Made by a program: the position numbers and the translations under genes. Shown piece by piece: positions 1-64,000 of a stretch of DNA of 64,000 nucleotides; within the stretch, counting starts at the first letter, position 1; each line of letters begins with the position of its first letter. The stretch is from Talpa occidentalis (lineage: Eukaryota > Chordata > Mammalia > Eulipotyphla > Talpidae). The notes under the pieces are model-generated. The model had not been told where the DNA came from. It worked only from the letters and a program-made list of their open reading frames with translations, and ran no database searches. The DNA lies in assembly GCF_014898055.3 (NCBI RefSeq), contig NW_026555331.1, positions 112,465,194-112,529,193 of the forward strand, read 5' to 3'.

Positions 1-321
1 TTCATATATGGTTAATGATTTAGGTCATTTTATTTGCACTGTTATCAGCAAAAGCAGCATAGAACATCTTTGTTCCTTAATTTTACTAAAGATATTTCTT
101 TAGGCCAGATTTCCTTAAACTGAATTGGTGAGTCAAACGTCTTAGACTTCTTTAAGGTATATATTGCTACCATGCTTCCTTTTCTGTTTTAGAATTTCGA
201 CCTCTCATATACTTCACTTCACTTATGTGAACACTTGATAGTCTCATTTTAAAGAATGGTATTTTAATTTGCTTTCCTTTGTTAGTCAGAACAAACACTT
301 CATTCTACCTTTCCTGATCAA

Positions 322-464
322 TGTAATATTGTCTTTTTTTGTGTGTGTGTGGGACCCTCGCTGGTGGGCGGGGAACGAACCGGCGCTGCAGAGGCTGTGG
401 GCAGCCTCGCAGCCTAGCGCTCAACCGCTGCGCCACCAGGGGAGGCCCTGTAATATTGCCTTTT
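322..464 (-). mobile_element. tRNA-derived SINE copy 1 (3'-shortened)
   Basis: SINE body 338-448 reads in minus orientation and ends with the SINE head (GGAGGCCC complement) at 448. Flanks 322-337 and 449-464 form a 16-bp target duplication with one mismatch. Only the tRNA-like head is kept; the rest of the body is replaced by a short T/GT run. B-box and A-box regions are recognisable in complement. Confidence 0.85.
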
Positions 465-737
465 ATGTGATATTTGCCTATTTGTGTCTTTTGCCCACTT
501 ACATTTGGGTCTTTGAATTTTCTAATCCATTTAAATGAACTATTTACATATTAAGAATTTTAAGTTGTTATATTTATAATGAGTGGCTATTTTTTAGTTG
601 TTGCCTTCAAATTTGAATTTATTCAAGGTAATTTTTATGTTCTTTTTAGATTTATTTAAAACAATATTTTTGCATATTATTATTTAATTTCAATATCTGT
701 CACTAGTCCTTTCCAGTTACACTTTTACTGTCCAGTT

Positions 738-868
738 CTTATTATTTATTTCTTCTTATTTATTTCTTATTTATTCATTTCTTATTATTTATTTCTATTT
801 ATTTAGTTCTTATTATTTAGTTCTTATTTATTTCTTTATTAGTTCTTCTTATTTATTTTATTTAGTAT
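738..868. repeat. AT-rich simple repeat (TTATTTATTTC)n
   Basis: Irregular tandem of TTCTTATTATTTATT-like units with no coding potential. Confidence 0.8.
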
Positions 869-984
869 TCATCTTTGTTAGGATAGCTGGGTAATAAACC
901 ATGTGCTCAATATCAAACACATTACAAATCTTACCTGATTTACTCTTTCAAAATTTCGAAAGGGATTTTTTTATACAGAATCCC

Positions 985-1078
985 AAATTCTGTTACTATC
1001 TTCATTTTAACAGTGTAGAAATGAAGACTTTTATAAAGGTTGAGTGACTTGCCTAAAGCCAATCAGCTGATAAATCAT
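985..1078 (+). repeat. MIR-like fragment cut by LTR
   Basis: The stretch resembles the MIR core (AGAAATGAAGACTT, then AAGGTTGAGTGACTTGCC and AGCCAATCAGCTGATAA). It is interrupted at 1078 by the minus-strand LTR. Confidence 0.5.
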
Positions 1079-1464
1079 TGTAGGGGGCAGGACAGACACA
1101 GTGCAGGTTTTCTGATCCAGCAGACCGGGTAAAGGAGGAGTCAGAGTCCTCAGTGGCTTTTGCAGGTCTTTTATTTAGATTTACCCAGCATATGGCCGGC
1201 AAGGGTGCTGGGGGGCGGGGAGGCTGGCAATCCTCACTCTATCTTGGCTCTTGGTTTCTCTCTGCCTCTCTTCTTCTCTCGGCTTGCGTTGGTTCTTGGC
1301 TTCTGCTGGCGCCACATGCGCCGCCCTTATAAACGTAGTCTCTCAGCCCAGGTGTACCCACTTCAGGTGCCCGCTATCAGGCACACATTTGGGACCACAG
1401 GGTTCCCTCATCTATCCTAATGGCGGGAGGGTAGAAGAGCCTGATACTTTTACTTTACCCTACA
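1079..1464 (-). repeat. Solo LTR A of an endogenous retrovirus, minus orientation
   Basis: Bounded by TG and CA ends (TGTAGGGGG at 1079; CCCTACA ending 1464). Immediate flanks ATCAT (1074-1078) and ATGAT (1465-1469) look like a 5-bp target duplication with one change. Read on the minus strand it contains an AATAAAAG polyadenylation signal and the same terminal blocks as the LTR at 1986-2432. No internal retroviral genes remain. The 5-bp duplication fits an ERVL-class element; the family is not assigned. Confidence 0.75.
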
Positions 1465-1985
1465 ATGATGTTAGAAATTCAAGCTCCTCTGTGCCTCACT
1501 TCTTTCTCATAATTCTTGATCTTATCTGCATTAATTTTGTAATTCATTATGAAAATGTTTTTACACATTACAGTAGATTAAATAGAGGTCAATGATGTGG
1601 AGGGATGATTTTCTAATGGAGGTGTAAGGATGCTACTGGTGGCTAATAGGGTTTATAGAACTTTCAAGGGACCCTATGGTAACTGAGGCAGTTAGCCTAC
1701 TAATCTAACGTCTATAAAGCTGTCTATGATATCAGATATTAATATTTTCAACAAACATTTATTGAAACTTATTTTGTGTACATTTCTGTAATACTAAAAT
1801 ATAAAAATAAACTCCTGCTCATATAAAACAGTAATAAATACCAAATGAGAGGTAGAGATAAATGAGCAGTAGGATTGGGCAGGTGTAAAAGAAAAATCAC
1901 TCCTGGATAGTGTAGATAGAGAAGGGTTCAGAAGAGGAAAATTTGGGTTTTTAAAAATTTGCCATGGAGTTAACACATGGCTAAT

Positions 1986-2432
1986 TGTAGGGTAAATAAT
2001 TTTCAGGTTTTTCTGCCCTCCAACCATTAGGATTGCATGCCAGATGGTGGGCACCTGCATTTGTTACGTTGTTATAAGTTGTGTTGTTTACTTCTGTGGG
2101 GCACGGAAGCAGTATTAAGATATTGGCCGACAGAAGCAGAGGCAGGAGAGCAGCAAGAGCAAGAAGAGGAGAAAGAAGAGGAGAACAAACGCTTGAAGAA
2201 GAGAAAGAATGCTGGAAGACAGAGAGAAGCCAAGAGTGAAGACTTTGCCAGGGGCATGCAGGTCTGCCAGCCTCCTGGCCCCCCAGCACCCCTGCATGCC
2301 GTGTAGCTGGTTGCTGCACTACATGTAAAACGTTCAATAAAAGCCTAAGAAAGCCACCGAGGGCTCCAGGACTCCTTTACCTGGTCTGCTCGAATCATGG
2401 AAAACCTACTCTGTGCCTATCCTGCCACTACA
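1986..2432 (+). repeat. Solo LTR B of the same family, plus orientation
   Basis: Begins TGTAGGGTAAA and ends CTGCCACTACA, with flanks CTAAT (1981-1985) and CTAAG (2433-2437), a 5-bp target duplication with one change. Polyadenylation signal AATAAAAG is at 2337-2344. A long purine-rich tract lies at 2128-2230; open reading frames through it are low-complexity artefacts. Same family as LTR A by shared ends and central GCCAGCCTCC..CCCCCCAGCACCC block, but 60 bp longer. Confidence 0.75.
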
Positions 2433-3840
2433 CTAAGTTACTTGGTTTTAAATTTATTCAACTTACTACCTTTTAACTAGATCAACTTACCATTTAAATG
2501 CTGTAGCACTGGCTAGCTGATGTCAAAAAAAATAACTTCCTTGAAGAGGAAAATAGTTACAATATTTTGGAGATGATAACAGTTACTATATAATAATACA
2601 TAAAGTCTATTTTCTTTTGTTTGTTTGCTTTTTACCTTTTTAAGTGTATGTGTGATAAAAAGCATTCTGAAGTAATCCAACATGAGCTCAGGGAAGTCAA
2701 TGACCCCTGTCAAGACAGTCACACATCCTTTATACATAGAAAACAATTACACATAAATGGGTGGAGAGTATATGGATCTGTTATTGTTGTTGGCTCAGCT
2801 AAGTCATTTGTCTTGCTCTTTGGACTGGAAATCTTAAATATATACTTTTTCTGGCTCAGGTCAATTAAGTTCATCAATGTGAGTTTTCATTTCATCTTTC
2901 AGAATACTGAGCCTTCAATTCAGACTCAGATAAAATAACTAGAGGAGCTGGGAAAAGTAGGATAAATGAATTACTGGAGAGATCAGGGCCAGAAACAGAC
3001 AGGATTTACAAAAGGGTCATGGGGAGAAACTTCTGGAAAATGAAAAACTCCCCTCTTAGGTTAATGGAGGAAGTAGGGGGGAAATATGATAAATAAATTT
3101 TAAGAAGCGTTTAGGAAAAAGGTATAAAAGGCTGAGCCAACCAGGATGTGAACATCTGTTTGACTATGCAACCAGAAAGCCTGTAAATTCTTCATAATAC
3201 ATTTTTAGTGAAAGCTTGTTGTTTGATAGAATCACAATGCATTTTTCTAATGATGACAGAATTAAAAACTTGTAAAAAAATTCACACTGAAGAACTATAT
3301 TAATGACACACAGAAATTAAAAAACAAGAAATCGAAATTTTTTTAATTCTTTGCATATTGTTTAATAGGCAATAAAACAAAGAAGTAATGATAGTAGCTA
3401 AAACACTGGCCATCTTTCCATGTCTAATAACTAATATTTCAATGCTTTGCAAGAAACTCAGTGTTTATGGAACTTATTCAGTAAATACTCTTTACATTTA
3501 TGATTGCATCATTTGGTAGACCTTTGCATATTAATTTAGCTTGAGGTAGGGTAGGAAGGTATGTTTCAGAGGAGGTTAATGTTATTTTCAATGGTAAATA
3601 GGTTTAAAGAAAATAAGGCAATTAGTTTCATAGTAGTATTTATGAAATTTCTATCACTGGAGAACCACTGTACTATCATACAAGCAAATAGAAAATCAAA
3701 GCACCCAGTAACTGTCTGGGCAGCAGAACTTCTACAAATGAAATAACCCACAATATCCCTGAAGGAAGACTATAATACTTAAATAATCTATCTATAATTT
3801 AGCACAATTATTTGGCATATAACAAGTCATTTGGTAAATG
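2433..3840. other. Upstream DNA, nothing recognised
   Basis: AT-rich sequence with no long coding frame that has family similarity and no repeat I can name with confidence. Short open frames at 2621-2938 and 3561-3751 have no recognisable motifs. Confidence 0.6.
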
Positions 3841-3849
3841 TGGAATAAA

Positions 3850-4175
3850 TATAGTTGGCCCTTTACATCTATAGGTTATGTACCCACAAATTCAATCAAC
3901 CATGGATAGAAACTATCTGCTATATATTAAACCTGTGATGATTGCACCTGTACTGAACATGCTCAAATGTCTTATCATTACACCCTAAACAAAACAGTGT
4001 AATAATTATTTTTATAACATTCACACTGTAATCCATTACATTGTAATAAGTAATGGAGAGATGATTTAAAGGGAGATGTATGGAAGTCATACACAAAACA
4101 TGTCATTTTATATAAGGGTCTTGGTTTAAGTATGGTGGTCCTAGAACCAATTCCTGTGTGGATACCAATGAGTTT
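3850..4175. mobile_element. Tigger/MER2-like DNA transposon remnant
   Basis: Blocks such as AGTTGGCCCTTTACATC, CAATCAACCATGGATAGAAA, GTACTGAACATG, GAGATGATTTAAAG and the far end TGGTCCTAGAACCAATTCC follow the order of the nonautonomous Tigger-class element MER2 as I know it. The terminal inverted repeats are degraded. Not autonomous; no transposase. Confidence 0.65.
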
Positions 4176-4359
4176 CTACTCAATATATTGACTGAACTGA
4201 AGTTCAGATTTGTGGAGAAACATCCCTGTAAGTTCAAATAATTAAAAAAAAAAATCAATTGCCTAAAATTAAGAACATTCCACCTTAGAACCAAAAGCGT
4301 TTATATGATGTTATATTTAGTTCGCACTTTCTGGAGTTAACATGCTAATTATTTTTTTT

Positions 4360-4880
4360 CATTCTTTCACTCAACATGCATTTATTGAGCATTTATTGTG
4401 TGGAAACGCTGTTTATAGGTGTTTTCAGTAAAATATCATGACATTTTAGTATATAAATCATGCTGTATAACTAACTTAAAGTAAGAGAGTTTTAGGCAGA
4501 GGTAGTGGTAAGTGCAAATGTCCTGAGGTAGGCACATGCTAAGATGTTCTACAAATGGAAGGCTGGTAGACTAGAACAGAATTAAAGAGGAAAGAGTAAT
4601 GGGAAATGAGGTCAGAGATAAGAGGGGCCAGATCATATAGGGACTTGGGAAGGAACTTAGATTTTACTCTGAGCTAGAGAGAAGCCACAGGTGATGATAG
4701 AATTCGAAATTATTTATGCTTAACAATAGAACTTGGGGTTAGCAGAGTGGAGATACACTGCACTCTGTAAGAGGTGTAAGGGTAGACACAGATAAACCAG
4801 TTTTGAAATTATTGCAATATTTGTGTGATAGATGTCCAAAGAAATGGTAATAAAGTGGTAATGAAGGTGTGACATGTATT
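4360..4880 (-). repeat. L2-like ancient LINE, antisense
   Basis: Starts CACTCAACATGCATTTATTG, the antisense of an L2 3' end, and continues with AGTGCAAATGTCCTGAGGTAGG, GGGGCCAGATCATATAGGGA and TTTTACTCTGAG, blocks in the usual L2 antisense order. Family call from memory of the consensus. Confidence 0.55.
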
Positions 4881-5044
4881 TGTTCATTTTCGTTATTATT
4901 TAGGTATTTCTCTTTTCCCCTCTATTACTCTGTTGAAATTAATGGAAAATAAAGAAATGTAGCTACATCTGAGGACTGAAAAATGCCAAGAAAGAGCAAA
5001 ACTAGCATGAGAGGGGGGAATTATTACTATTATAAAGGAATTGT

Positions 5045-5215
5045 TGAGTGGTTAGGTAATTTCAGGCACTTTAAAAGCCTCTTAGATACACAAATCACTT
5101 AATCTTGCATTAACAGTCTGAGGTACCATTATTATCTCCTCTTTGACAAAGAGATAACAGAAGGAAGAGAAAAATAAACTTTTCAAACCCAGGTAGCAAA
5201 ACGGTATTTGTACAG
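5045..5215 (+). repeat. MIR-like SINE
   Basis: Contains CAGGCACTTTAAA, AATCACTTAATCTTGCATTA, TGAGGTACCATTATTATC and TTTCAAACCCAGGTAG in MIR order. Diverged. Confidence 0.55.
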
Positions 5216-5639
5216 GATAAAGTGCAGTAGGAACACAAGTCTTGAGAATTGGGAGAGTACAGATTAGTTAGTGAAAGGACTACTGGCCAGTGGAGGATAG
5301 GAAGGTGCAGAATTATGGGAAAGCATATTTCAAAAGGAAAAATAGTTGTTTGAGTAATTAGGTGTGAGTGTAAAGTCTTGGAGAGGAACTGCTTGTGTTT
5401 CACCGGAAACTGCGTAGTCCATCTGTTACATGTAGGATAGCAGGTAGCAATGTGAAACAAGTCAAAAGTCTTTAAACAGTCAAGGATTGTGACTTAGAAG
5501 TAGCAAGCACTGTCTGATGCTTAAGTTCCTCATATTTTCATATGAGCTTATCCATATTTTCATGTGGGTGGAGAAAAAAAAAACTCAGCAAAATGTATTC
5601 AAACAACATGAAACCATCCACCAAAAAACTGATACACTT

Positions 5640-6024
5640 TACAGTGTTTATTGCAGCACTTTTATAATAACTAGGATAAGGAAGCATCTGAGTGCCCACT
5701 GATAGATGATTGGATCAAGAGGATAGGGTATGTCCACACTATGGAATACTATTTAACCATAAGGAAAGATGAAATGCAGTCATTTACAGCAAAATGGAGG
5801 AAGATGGAGGGAATTATGTGCAGTAAAGCAAGTCAGAATGACAAAAATCAACACTGGATATTTACATAATGGACAATTTGACAAAGTAAAATATTTACAA
5901 AAACTAGCAGATGTTAACACAGTGTGAGCTCTGAGGTTAAGGGGGGAGTGAGGAAGAGATGAGGGGATATAAGAAATGGTGGTGGGCAAACAAATTGTGG
6001 AATCTATTTTTCTAAAAAGAAACT
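5640..6024 (+). repeat. Old L1 3' region, plus orientation
   Basis: Similar to the 3' end of L1 ORF2: GAGTGCCCACTGATAGATGA, ACACTATGGAATACTATTTA, AGTAAAGCAAGTCAGAATGA. It is interrupted by the L1 inserted at 6025; A-rich sequence after 6761 may be its continuation. Confidence 0.65.
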
Positions 6025-6761
6025 GCAAATTGCATGAGTTTATCTTTTTTTTGATTGCTGAGTAATATTCCATTGTGTATATGTACCATATCTTCTTGAT
6101 CCAGTCATCTATTTTTGGGCATTTGGGTTGTTTCCATAGCTTAGCTATTGTAAATAGTGCTGCTATAAACATAGCGGTGCAGGTGCCCCTTTGAATTAAT
6201 ATTTCTGTGTCCTTTGGGTAAATACCTAGGAGTGGAATTGCTGGATGATATGGAAGCTCCATCTTTAGCAGGTTGAGGAATCTCCACACAACTTTCCATA
6301 GTAGTTGGGCCAGTTTGTACTCCCACCAGCAGTGAAGGAGAGTTCCTTTTGCTCCACATCCTTGCCAACATTTGTTGTAGCTAGTTTTTTAATATGTGCC
6401 ATTCTCACTGGATGGGGCTGGAAGGGATCATGCTCAGCAAAATAAGCCAGAAAGAAAAAGAAAAATACCATATGGTCTCACTCATAGCAGGAATTTAGAA
6501 AACATAAATAAGGGACCAGGAAAAAGACTAATTATAATAAAGTAAAAATCAAAATCAACAAGCAACTATAAACCAGAGACACACTGGGCTGGGGGGAGGG
6601 GGAGGAGAGGAGGGACTAGGGTCAAAATAAGGGGAGTGGGAATTGTATGGGAAATATAACCAAGATGAAAATGCATATTGTGCAAAAATGAAAAATGATG
6701 TAAAAATATATATAAACAAAATAAATTAAAAAAAATCAAACCAAAAAACAAAAAAGAAACT
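6014..6761 (+). mobile_element. 5'-inverted (twin-primed) L1 insertion
   Basis: Two abutting L1 pieces in opposite orientation. 6025-6412 is L1 ORF2 3' sequence on the minus strand (its frame includes [13 protein letters not shown] and CPKIDDWIKK). 6413-6740 is the directly following part of L1, in plus orientation, ending in the 3'UTR G-rich tract (6588-6616) and an A-rich tail. Flanks 6014-6024 and 6751-6761 are an 11-bp direct repeat, AAAAAGAAACT, taken as the target duplication. This is the standard signature of twin priming. Confidence 0.85.
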
Positions 6762-8214
6762 TAAATATGACAGCAGAATTGAGGCTACCACAGATGGAGG
6801 GAGGATAGGGGTGATAGCAAAGAAGAGAGGGGGGGTCCAATGGTCTAGGGTAAAGGACTATGGGTGCCTTGGTGGTGGGTGTGGTGTGCTGAAATACATT
6901 GGTAGCTTTCCCTTCAATTATTTAGAAGTGATTACTTGAGAGGTAATTAAGATCTGCTACCTGGAAACAATATATTGTTCAAACTCATCAAATTTTCACT
7001 TGTTATCACACAATCTTAAAATTCATATCCATTTTTGGATATTATTTGTATTTATTAGATTCATATGATCTTAAAATTTCCCAGTGATATATCTAAAAAT
7101 TCTGTTTCCTAAATTATCAAAACATAATATATTTTTAATTTCATGTCACATCTAAATGATGTATAGTGCTTCCAGGTATCAAAATAACCTGCATTGTTTT
7201 AGGGAGGATTTAAGTCAGTTTAAAGGATACACAAAATATAACAAGATCCCATAAACTAAAGGTGGGGCAAAGTAAAACAAAAATGGGAACAGGGGCCAGA
7301 GGTATGAATTAGATGAAAAATGAATGACACCATGATTAAAGTGTATATATTTGCCTCAGGGGGACCACAGGGTTGGTGGTAAGCCTTGAAGCAGCAAATC
7401 CATACTGCACTCACACATACCCAGTTAGCATAGTGTGAAAATTAGTGGCCTTTTAGAAAGTCTAATTATCAGCAGTAAAGAAAAACTTGATTGTATGACT
7501 AAGAAAAATTAAGGCAAGGAAAATTTGGGATAAAGTATAGAAAAAAATATGGCTCTGAAGTATGAGTTATTTAAAGAAAGTAGGGAAAATACACTATAAC
7601 ATAAAAGAATAAAGGATTTTTCTCTTTTAACCTTGAGCAGTGAGCTGAGAAATAACAGAGATAAGTCAGAGCATGCAGACTAAATAGACAAAAACATCTA
7701 TTTCCCCTAAGTTTATAAAAAGTATGAAAAGCTGTGATGTGAGTTAGCACTGCTTTATGATTATGAATTGTGAAGACTACCTGTTTTTCACCAACTTGAA
7801 TAAAATGGAGAAGAAAAATACTAAATGGTAGCAGTCAATGCAGAATGAAATTGCAACCACTGAAGTAATAATCTAAAATACCCTATGCTTACTGTAATAA
7901 TTGGAATTAAAATGTAAGATTTTTTACAATGCTTTGGGAAAAACACGGGCATTGAGCTGATGGCTAAAACTGAAATATCACTTTTACTTTTAAATATCAA
8001 TCCTAAGTAGTATTGACTTTTAAATACTGTTTCTACCTTGAAATGTTCATTTTGACTTACATAACCAGAAATCTTTCTATTTTCTTCCATTTATCTTCAA
8101 ATAAAAAATGAGCAGGTAATCCTCAAAAAATGTCAAATATACAGAAGACTGCAGAAAAACATCACCTGATTTTTTAAAAGTGCTGCTAAGAAGTGAAGTT
8201 TAACTCAACAGTAA
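6762..8214. other. Upstream DNA, nothing recognised
   Basis: AT-rich sequence. 6762-6960 may be the 3' tail of the older L1. The rest shows no gene or clear repeat; the open frame at 7821-8090 has no family features. Confidence 0.6.
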
Positions 8215-8545
8215 TAGTCCCCCCCATTGTATCAGTGGTTTCAGCTACCCGGGGTCAACTGCAGTCCAAAAATATTATGCACAAGATATTGTGAGAGGGC
8301 AGAGGGGAAGAGAAAGAGAGGGTGAAAGAGCACCCTACTCACACACATTTTCTTACTGTATATATTGTTATATAATTATTGTATTTTACTAGTTACCATT
8401 GTTAATCTCTTACTGTGGCCAATTAGAAATTAAACTTTGTTATAGGTACGTATGTATGAAAAAAAAAACAAACAAACAGTATACCCGGGACTTGATATTA
8501 TCCTGGGTTTCAGGCATCCACTGCGAGTCTTGAAAAGGAGAGCAG
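8215..8545. mobile_element. Tigger-like (pogo class) DNA transposon remnant
   Basis: Left end reads CCCCCATTGTATCAGTGGTTTC then CTACCCGGGGTCAACTGCAG and GTCCAAAAATATTA; right end reads GGTTTCAGGCATCCACTGCGAGTCTTG. These match the two ends of nonautonomous Tigger/MER44-type elements. It lies about 320 bp upstream of the ABCB1 Y-box. Confidence 0.65.
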
Positions 8546-8814
8546 GAGGTTGTTTTAAAGGGCATTAAATGTGATGCCAAAGAAAGTTTCCATTATCTAC
8601 TTCAGACTCAGCGTGCCAAGTGTATACCTATACATTTATACACACATATTTTACGGATATGGAGACTTAAGTAGGACATGTAGGGACTTAACTCTTGATT
8701 TCTCAGTCTACGATGATTCAGCTCATACTCATTCTTCCACTTGCCCTTTTGCTGAAGGGCAACAGAAGCCAGGACATTCCTCCTGGAAACTCAACCTGTT
8801 TCGTAACTGGTCCT

Positions 8815-8939
8815 GCAATCAGCACTTAATGGAGCGGGGCTGGAGCAAACCCGAGCGGTCAGCTGATTGGCCGGGCAGGCGCGCCCCAGGGTGTGCGCTG
8901 CGCGCCCGCACCTCATTCGCGTCGCCGCAGGCAGCGAGG
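8815..8939 (+). promoter_or_regulatory. ABCB1: ABCB1 proximal promoter with inverted CCAAT (Y) box
   Basis: GC-rich stretch directly upstream of exon 1. The block CTGATTGGCCGGGCAGG at 8863-8879 matches the conserved Y-box/inverted CCAAT of the human proximal promoter, a known NF-Y and YB-1 target; its ATTGG core is 8866-8870. No TATA box is seen, as expected for this promoter. The Sp1/EGR1 GC box that follows in human is not recognisable in the same form; a different CpG-rich run (GGCGCGCC at 8878-8885, then more CG) sits in its place. Two CTCATT initiator-like motifs occur at 8912-8917 and 8941-8946. Function is inferred from homology and position. Confidence 0.85.
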
Positions 8940-9075
8940 GCTCATTGCCACAGCGGCTCCTCCGGCTCAAAAGAGATCGAAGCCGCGGGCGACGTCCTGC
9001 TGGTCTTTCCTTTAAAAGTTTGAATCTCTTCTTCTAAAATCCACTTCTTGGTGGACATTTGAGGGAAAGCCAGAG
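8940..9075 (+). other. ABCB1: ABCB1 noncoding exon 1 (5'UTR)
   Basis: Aligns by eye to human ABCB1 exon 1: the blocks CAGCGGCTC, GGCTCAAA, GGTCTTTCC, TCTTCTTC, AAAAT and CTTGGTGG occur in the same order. It ends with a consensus donor, CAGAG|GTAGGGGC, at 9075/9076, the same donor context as human. Length about 136 bp, close to human. The exact 5' end is not determined by sequence; I placed it at the CTCATT motif (8941) that aligns with the human start region. An alternative start lies about 29 bp upstream. Confidence 0.8.
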
Positions 9076-9603
9076 GTAGGGGCGCGCCAGGCTGGGACTG
9101 TTTGGGGACAGTTCTCACGCAGGGTCGGACTCAAGTTTTGAGTTTGGTCCCGGGGGAAGAAGGGCTTGGCAGGGAGAACCGGGGGAGAGTCTCTTTGGTA
9201 AGTCCTTGGGGTTCAAGTCCGGTGAGAACTGAGTCACTCGGGGAGTTCCCAGAACCCCCCCGCCTCTAGAATTTTCCGCTCTAGTACTGAATTTTGCTGC
9301 CTTGAGCGGGTAGAGCGGGTAGAATCCAGGCAACCGGCTTCTGAGCCCGAGGGCGGGTGGACGGAGGAAGCATCTTCTGCGGCGAGAGGAACTTTGAGCT
9401 GGAGCCGCCGTGACGGGAGCAAAGTCCTGAAGGCGCGCCTCTCCTGCAGCTCTGCACGCGAGGGCAGACCCAGGGCGCCTGGAGCCGGAGCCGCTGGGGC
9501 ATCTGCGCGGTCCTCCCCTGCCCCCTGGCCCCGCGCGGGCGAACTGCCTCACCTCTGCTTCCTGCGGGTCAAGCATCTGGCTGATCGACTGGTTTCTCCT
9601 CAG
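9076..9603 (+). other. ABCB1 intron 1 (GC-rich)
   Basis: 528 bp between noncoding exon 1 and the ATG exon, a size similar to human intron 1. GC-rich, part of the CpG island. Long open frames here on either strand are a consequence of few AT-rich stops, not genes. Confidence 0.85.
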
Positions 9604-9609
9604 GTCACC

Positions 9610-63364
<53,755 letters not shown>

Positions 63365-64000
63365 GTAAGTGTTCCATGCTCATTTTGTGGATTTACTTGT
63401 GAATCCCAACTATCAATGTTTGGGACAGTATACAAAAGCCACAAAAGGTATGTACTTTATATTAAGCTCAGTAGTGTTAAGATTTAAGAATAAAAATATG
63501 GTGTGTGCTAGGAAAGCTGATTTTTTTAAACCTTCCTTTGTCATGTCCAATTGATTTCTGCCCCAGAGCCTTGGGGACAAAATCCCTGAAATAATGAAAA
63601 TCATAGGATGATTTTTCCTTACATGCCATGAATGGGCTCTGAGAAACCTATGAATTGTCACGTCACCAGCATGCAAAGAGAGTTGCATGTTTATCAGACC
63701 AGTCTGAGAGAACTGTTCTCTAACAACCACATTCTCTTGTCCATGAAGTAGCTAAGCATACTGCCTCTGTGAGCATTCCATTAGTTAAAGTGAAATCAAA
63801 AGGAAACGTCTTCTGAAAGATTGAGACTAACATATGTTGGTTGCACCTGCTATTAATGACAACATTTTCAACAATAAAATTACAATCCAGGCAGGAGTGC
63901 TCTGCTTAGTGACATGTTTAAATGTCAAGACAAGGACATCCTTGATTTGACTGCTGAAAACAATGTGGAGAGATTGTTCACTGCACAAAACATAGGACAG
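63365..64000 (+). other. ABCB1 intron 17 (start only)
   Basis: 636 bp to the window edge; no exon 18 sequence and no recognisable repeat. Confidence 0.8.

Larger units (their letters stand above)
8815..9560. promoter_or_regulatory. CpG island over ABCB1 promoter, exon 1 and intron 1
   Basis: The only extended CpG-rich stretch outside retroelements in an otherwise AT-rich window. It covers the Y-box, noncoding exon 1 and most of intron 1, and stops just before the ATG exon. It contains two GGCGCGCC octamers (8878-8885 and 9080-9087). Boundaries are by eye; no CpG ratio was computed. Confidence 0.8.

Noticed and set aside
2037..2306. Glu/Lys-rich open frame of 89 codons
   Set aside because: Lies in the purine-rich part of solo LTR B; low complexity, no gene context.
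1..8815. RUNDC3B, which overlaps the ABCB1 locus on the other strand in human
   Set aside because: No exon-like sequence seen; in human its start lies farther upstream than this window reaches.
63365..64000. ABCB1 exon 18
   Set aside because: No sequence encoding the conserved start of exon 18 is present before the window ends.

Overview
The window is nuclear DNA from a placental mammal. It carries the 5' half of one multi-exon gene on the plus strand, ABCB1 (MDR1, P-glycoprotein), starting at its proximal promoter. Sixteen coding exons (9604-63364) join in one open frame of 735 codons with no stop or frameshift. They cover the N-terminus, TM1-TM6, the complete first nucleotide-binding domain, the linker and the start of TM7. 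The second half of the gene lies beyond base 64000. Exon lengths (49, 169, 49, 192, 172, 125, 172, 114, 111, 126, 204, 171, 162, 177 and 147 bp after the ATG exon) and phases follow the usual mammalian ABCB1 layout. No other protein-coding gene is supported.

Organism: the protein reads as a laurasiatherian ABCB1. Eleven copies of a tRNA-derived SINE are present. It has A and B boxes and a tail combining AATAAA repeats with TCTTT, the T+ class. It is not the carnivore, horse or hedgehog family I know. A bat, possibly of the horseshoe or leaf-nosed group, is my best guess, but this is inference.

Layout. 1-8815: upstream DNA with old L2, MIR, L1 and Tigger-like remnants, two solo LTRs of one family in opposite orientation, and a 5'-inverted L1. 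8815-9560: GC-rich promoter island with inverted CCAAT (Y) box, noncoding exon 1, a short intron 1 and the ATG exon 2. 9675-55910: exons 3 to 9 separated by large introns (2-9.6 kb) full of retroelements; the 416-bp intron 6 is the exception. Intron 9 holds a 5.6-kb nearly full-length but broken L1. 55911-59762: a compact block (exons 10-16) encoding TM6, NBD1 and the linker. 59763-63217: intron 16, with several L1 and SINE insertions, including an L1 that appears to have carried 3' flanking DNA with it. 63218-63364: exon 17.

I found no undescribed gene system. The points most worth a second look are retrotransposition structures (3' transduction, twin priming, a SINE with inverted tail arms, a monomeric L1 5'UTR, inverted SINE pairs) and lineage-specific ABCB1 changes (lost linker phosphosites, shifted glycosylation sites, ABCB4-like residues in NBD1, a tandem splice donor). 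Comparisons with human and dog ABCB1 and ABCB4 are from memory, not from an alignment run here.
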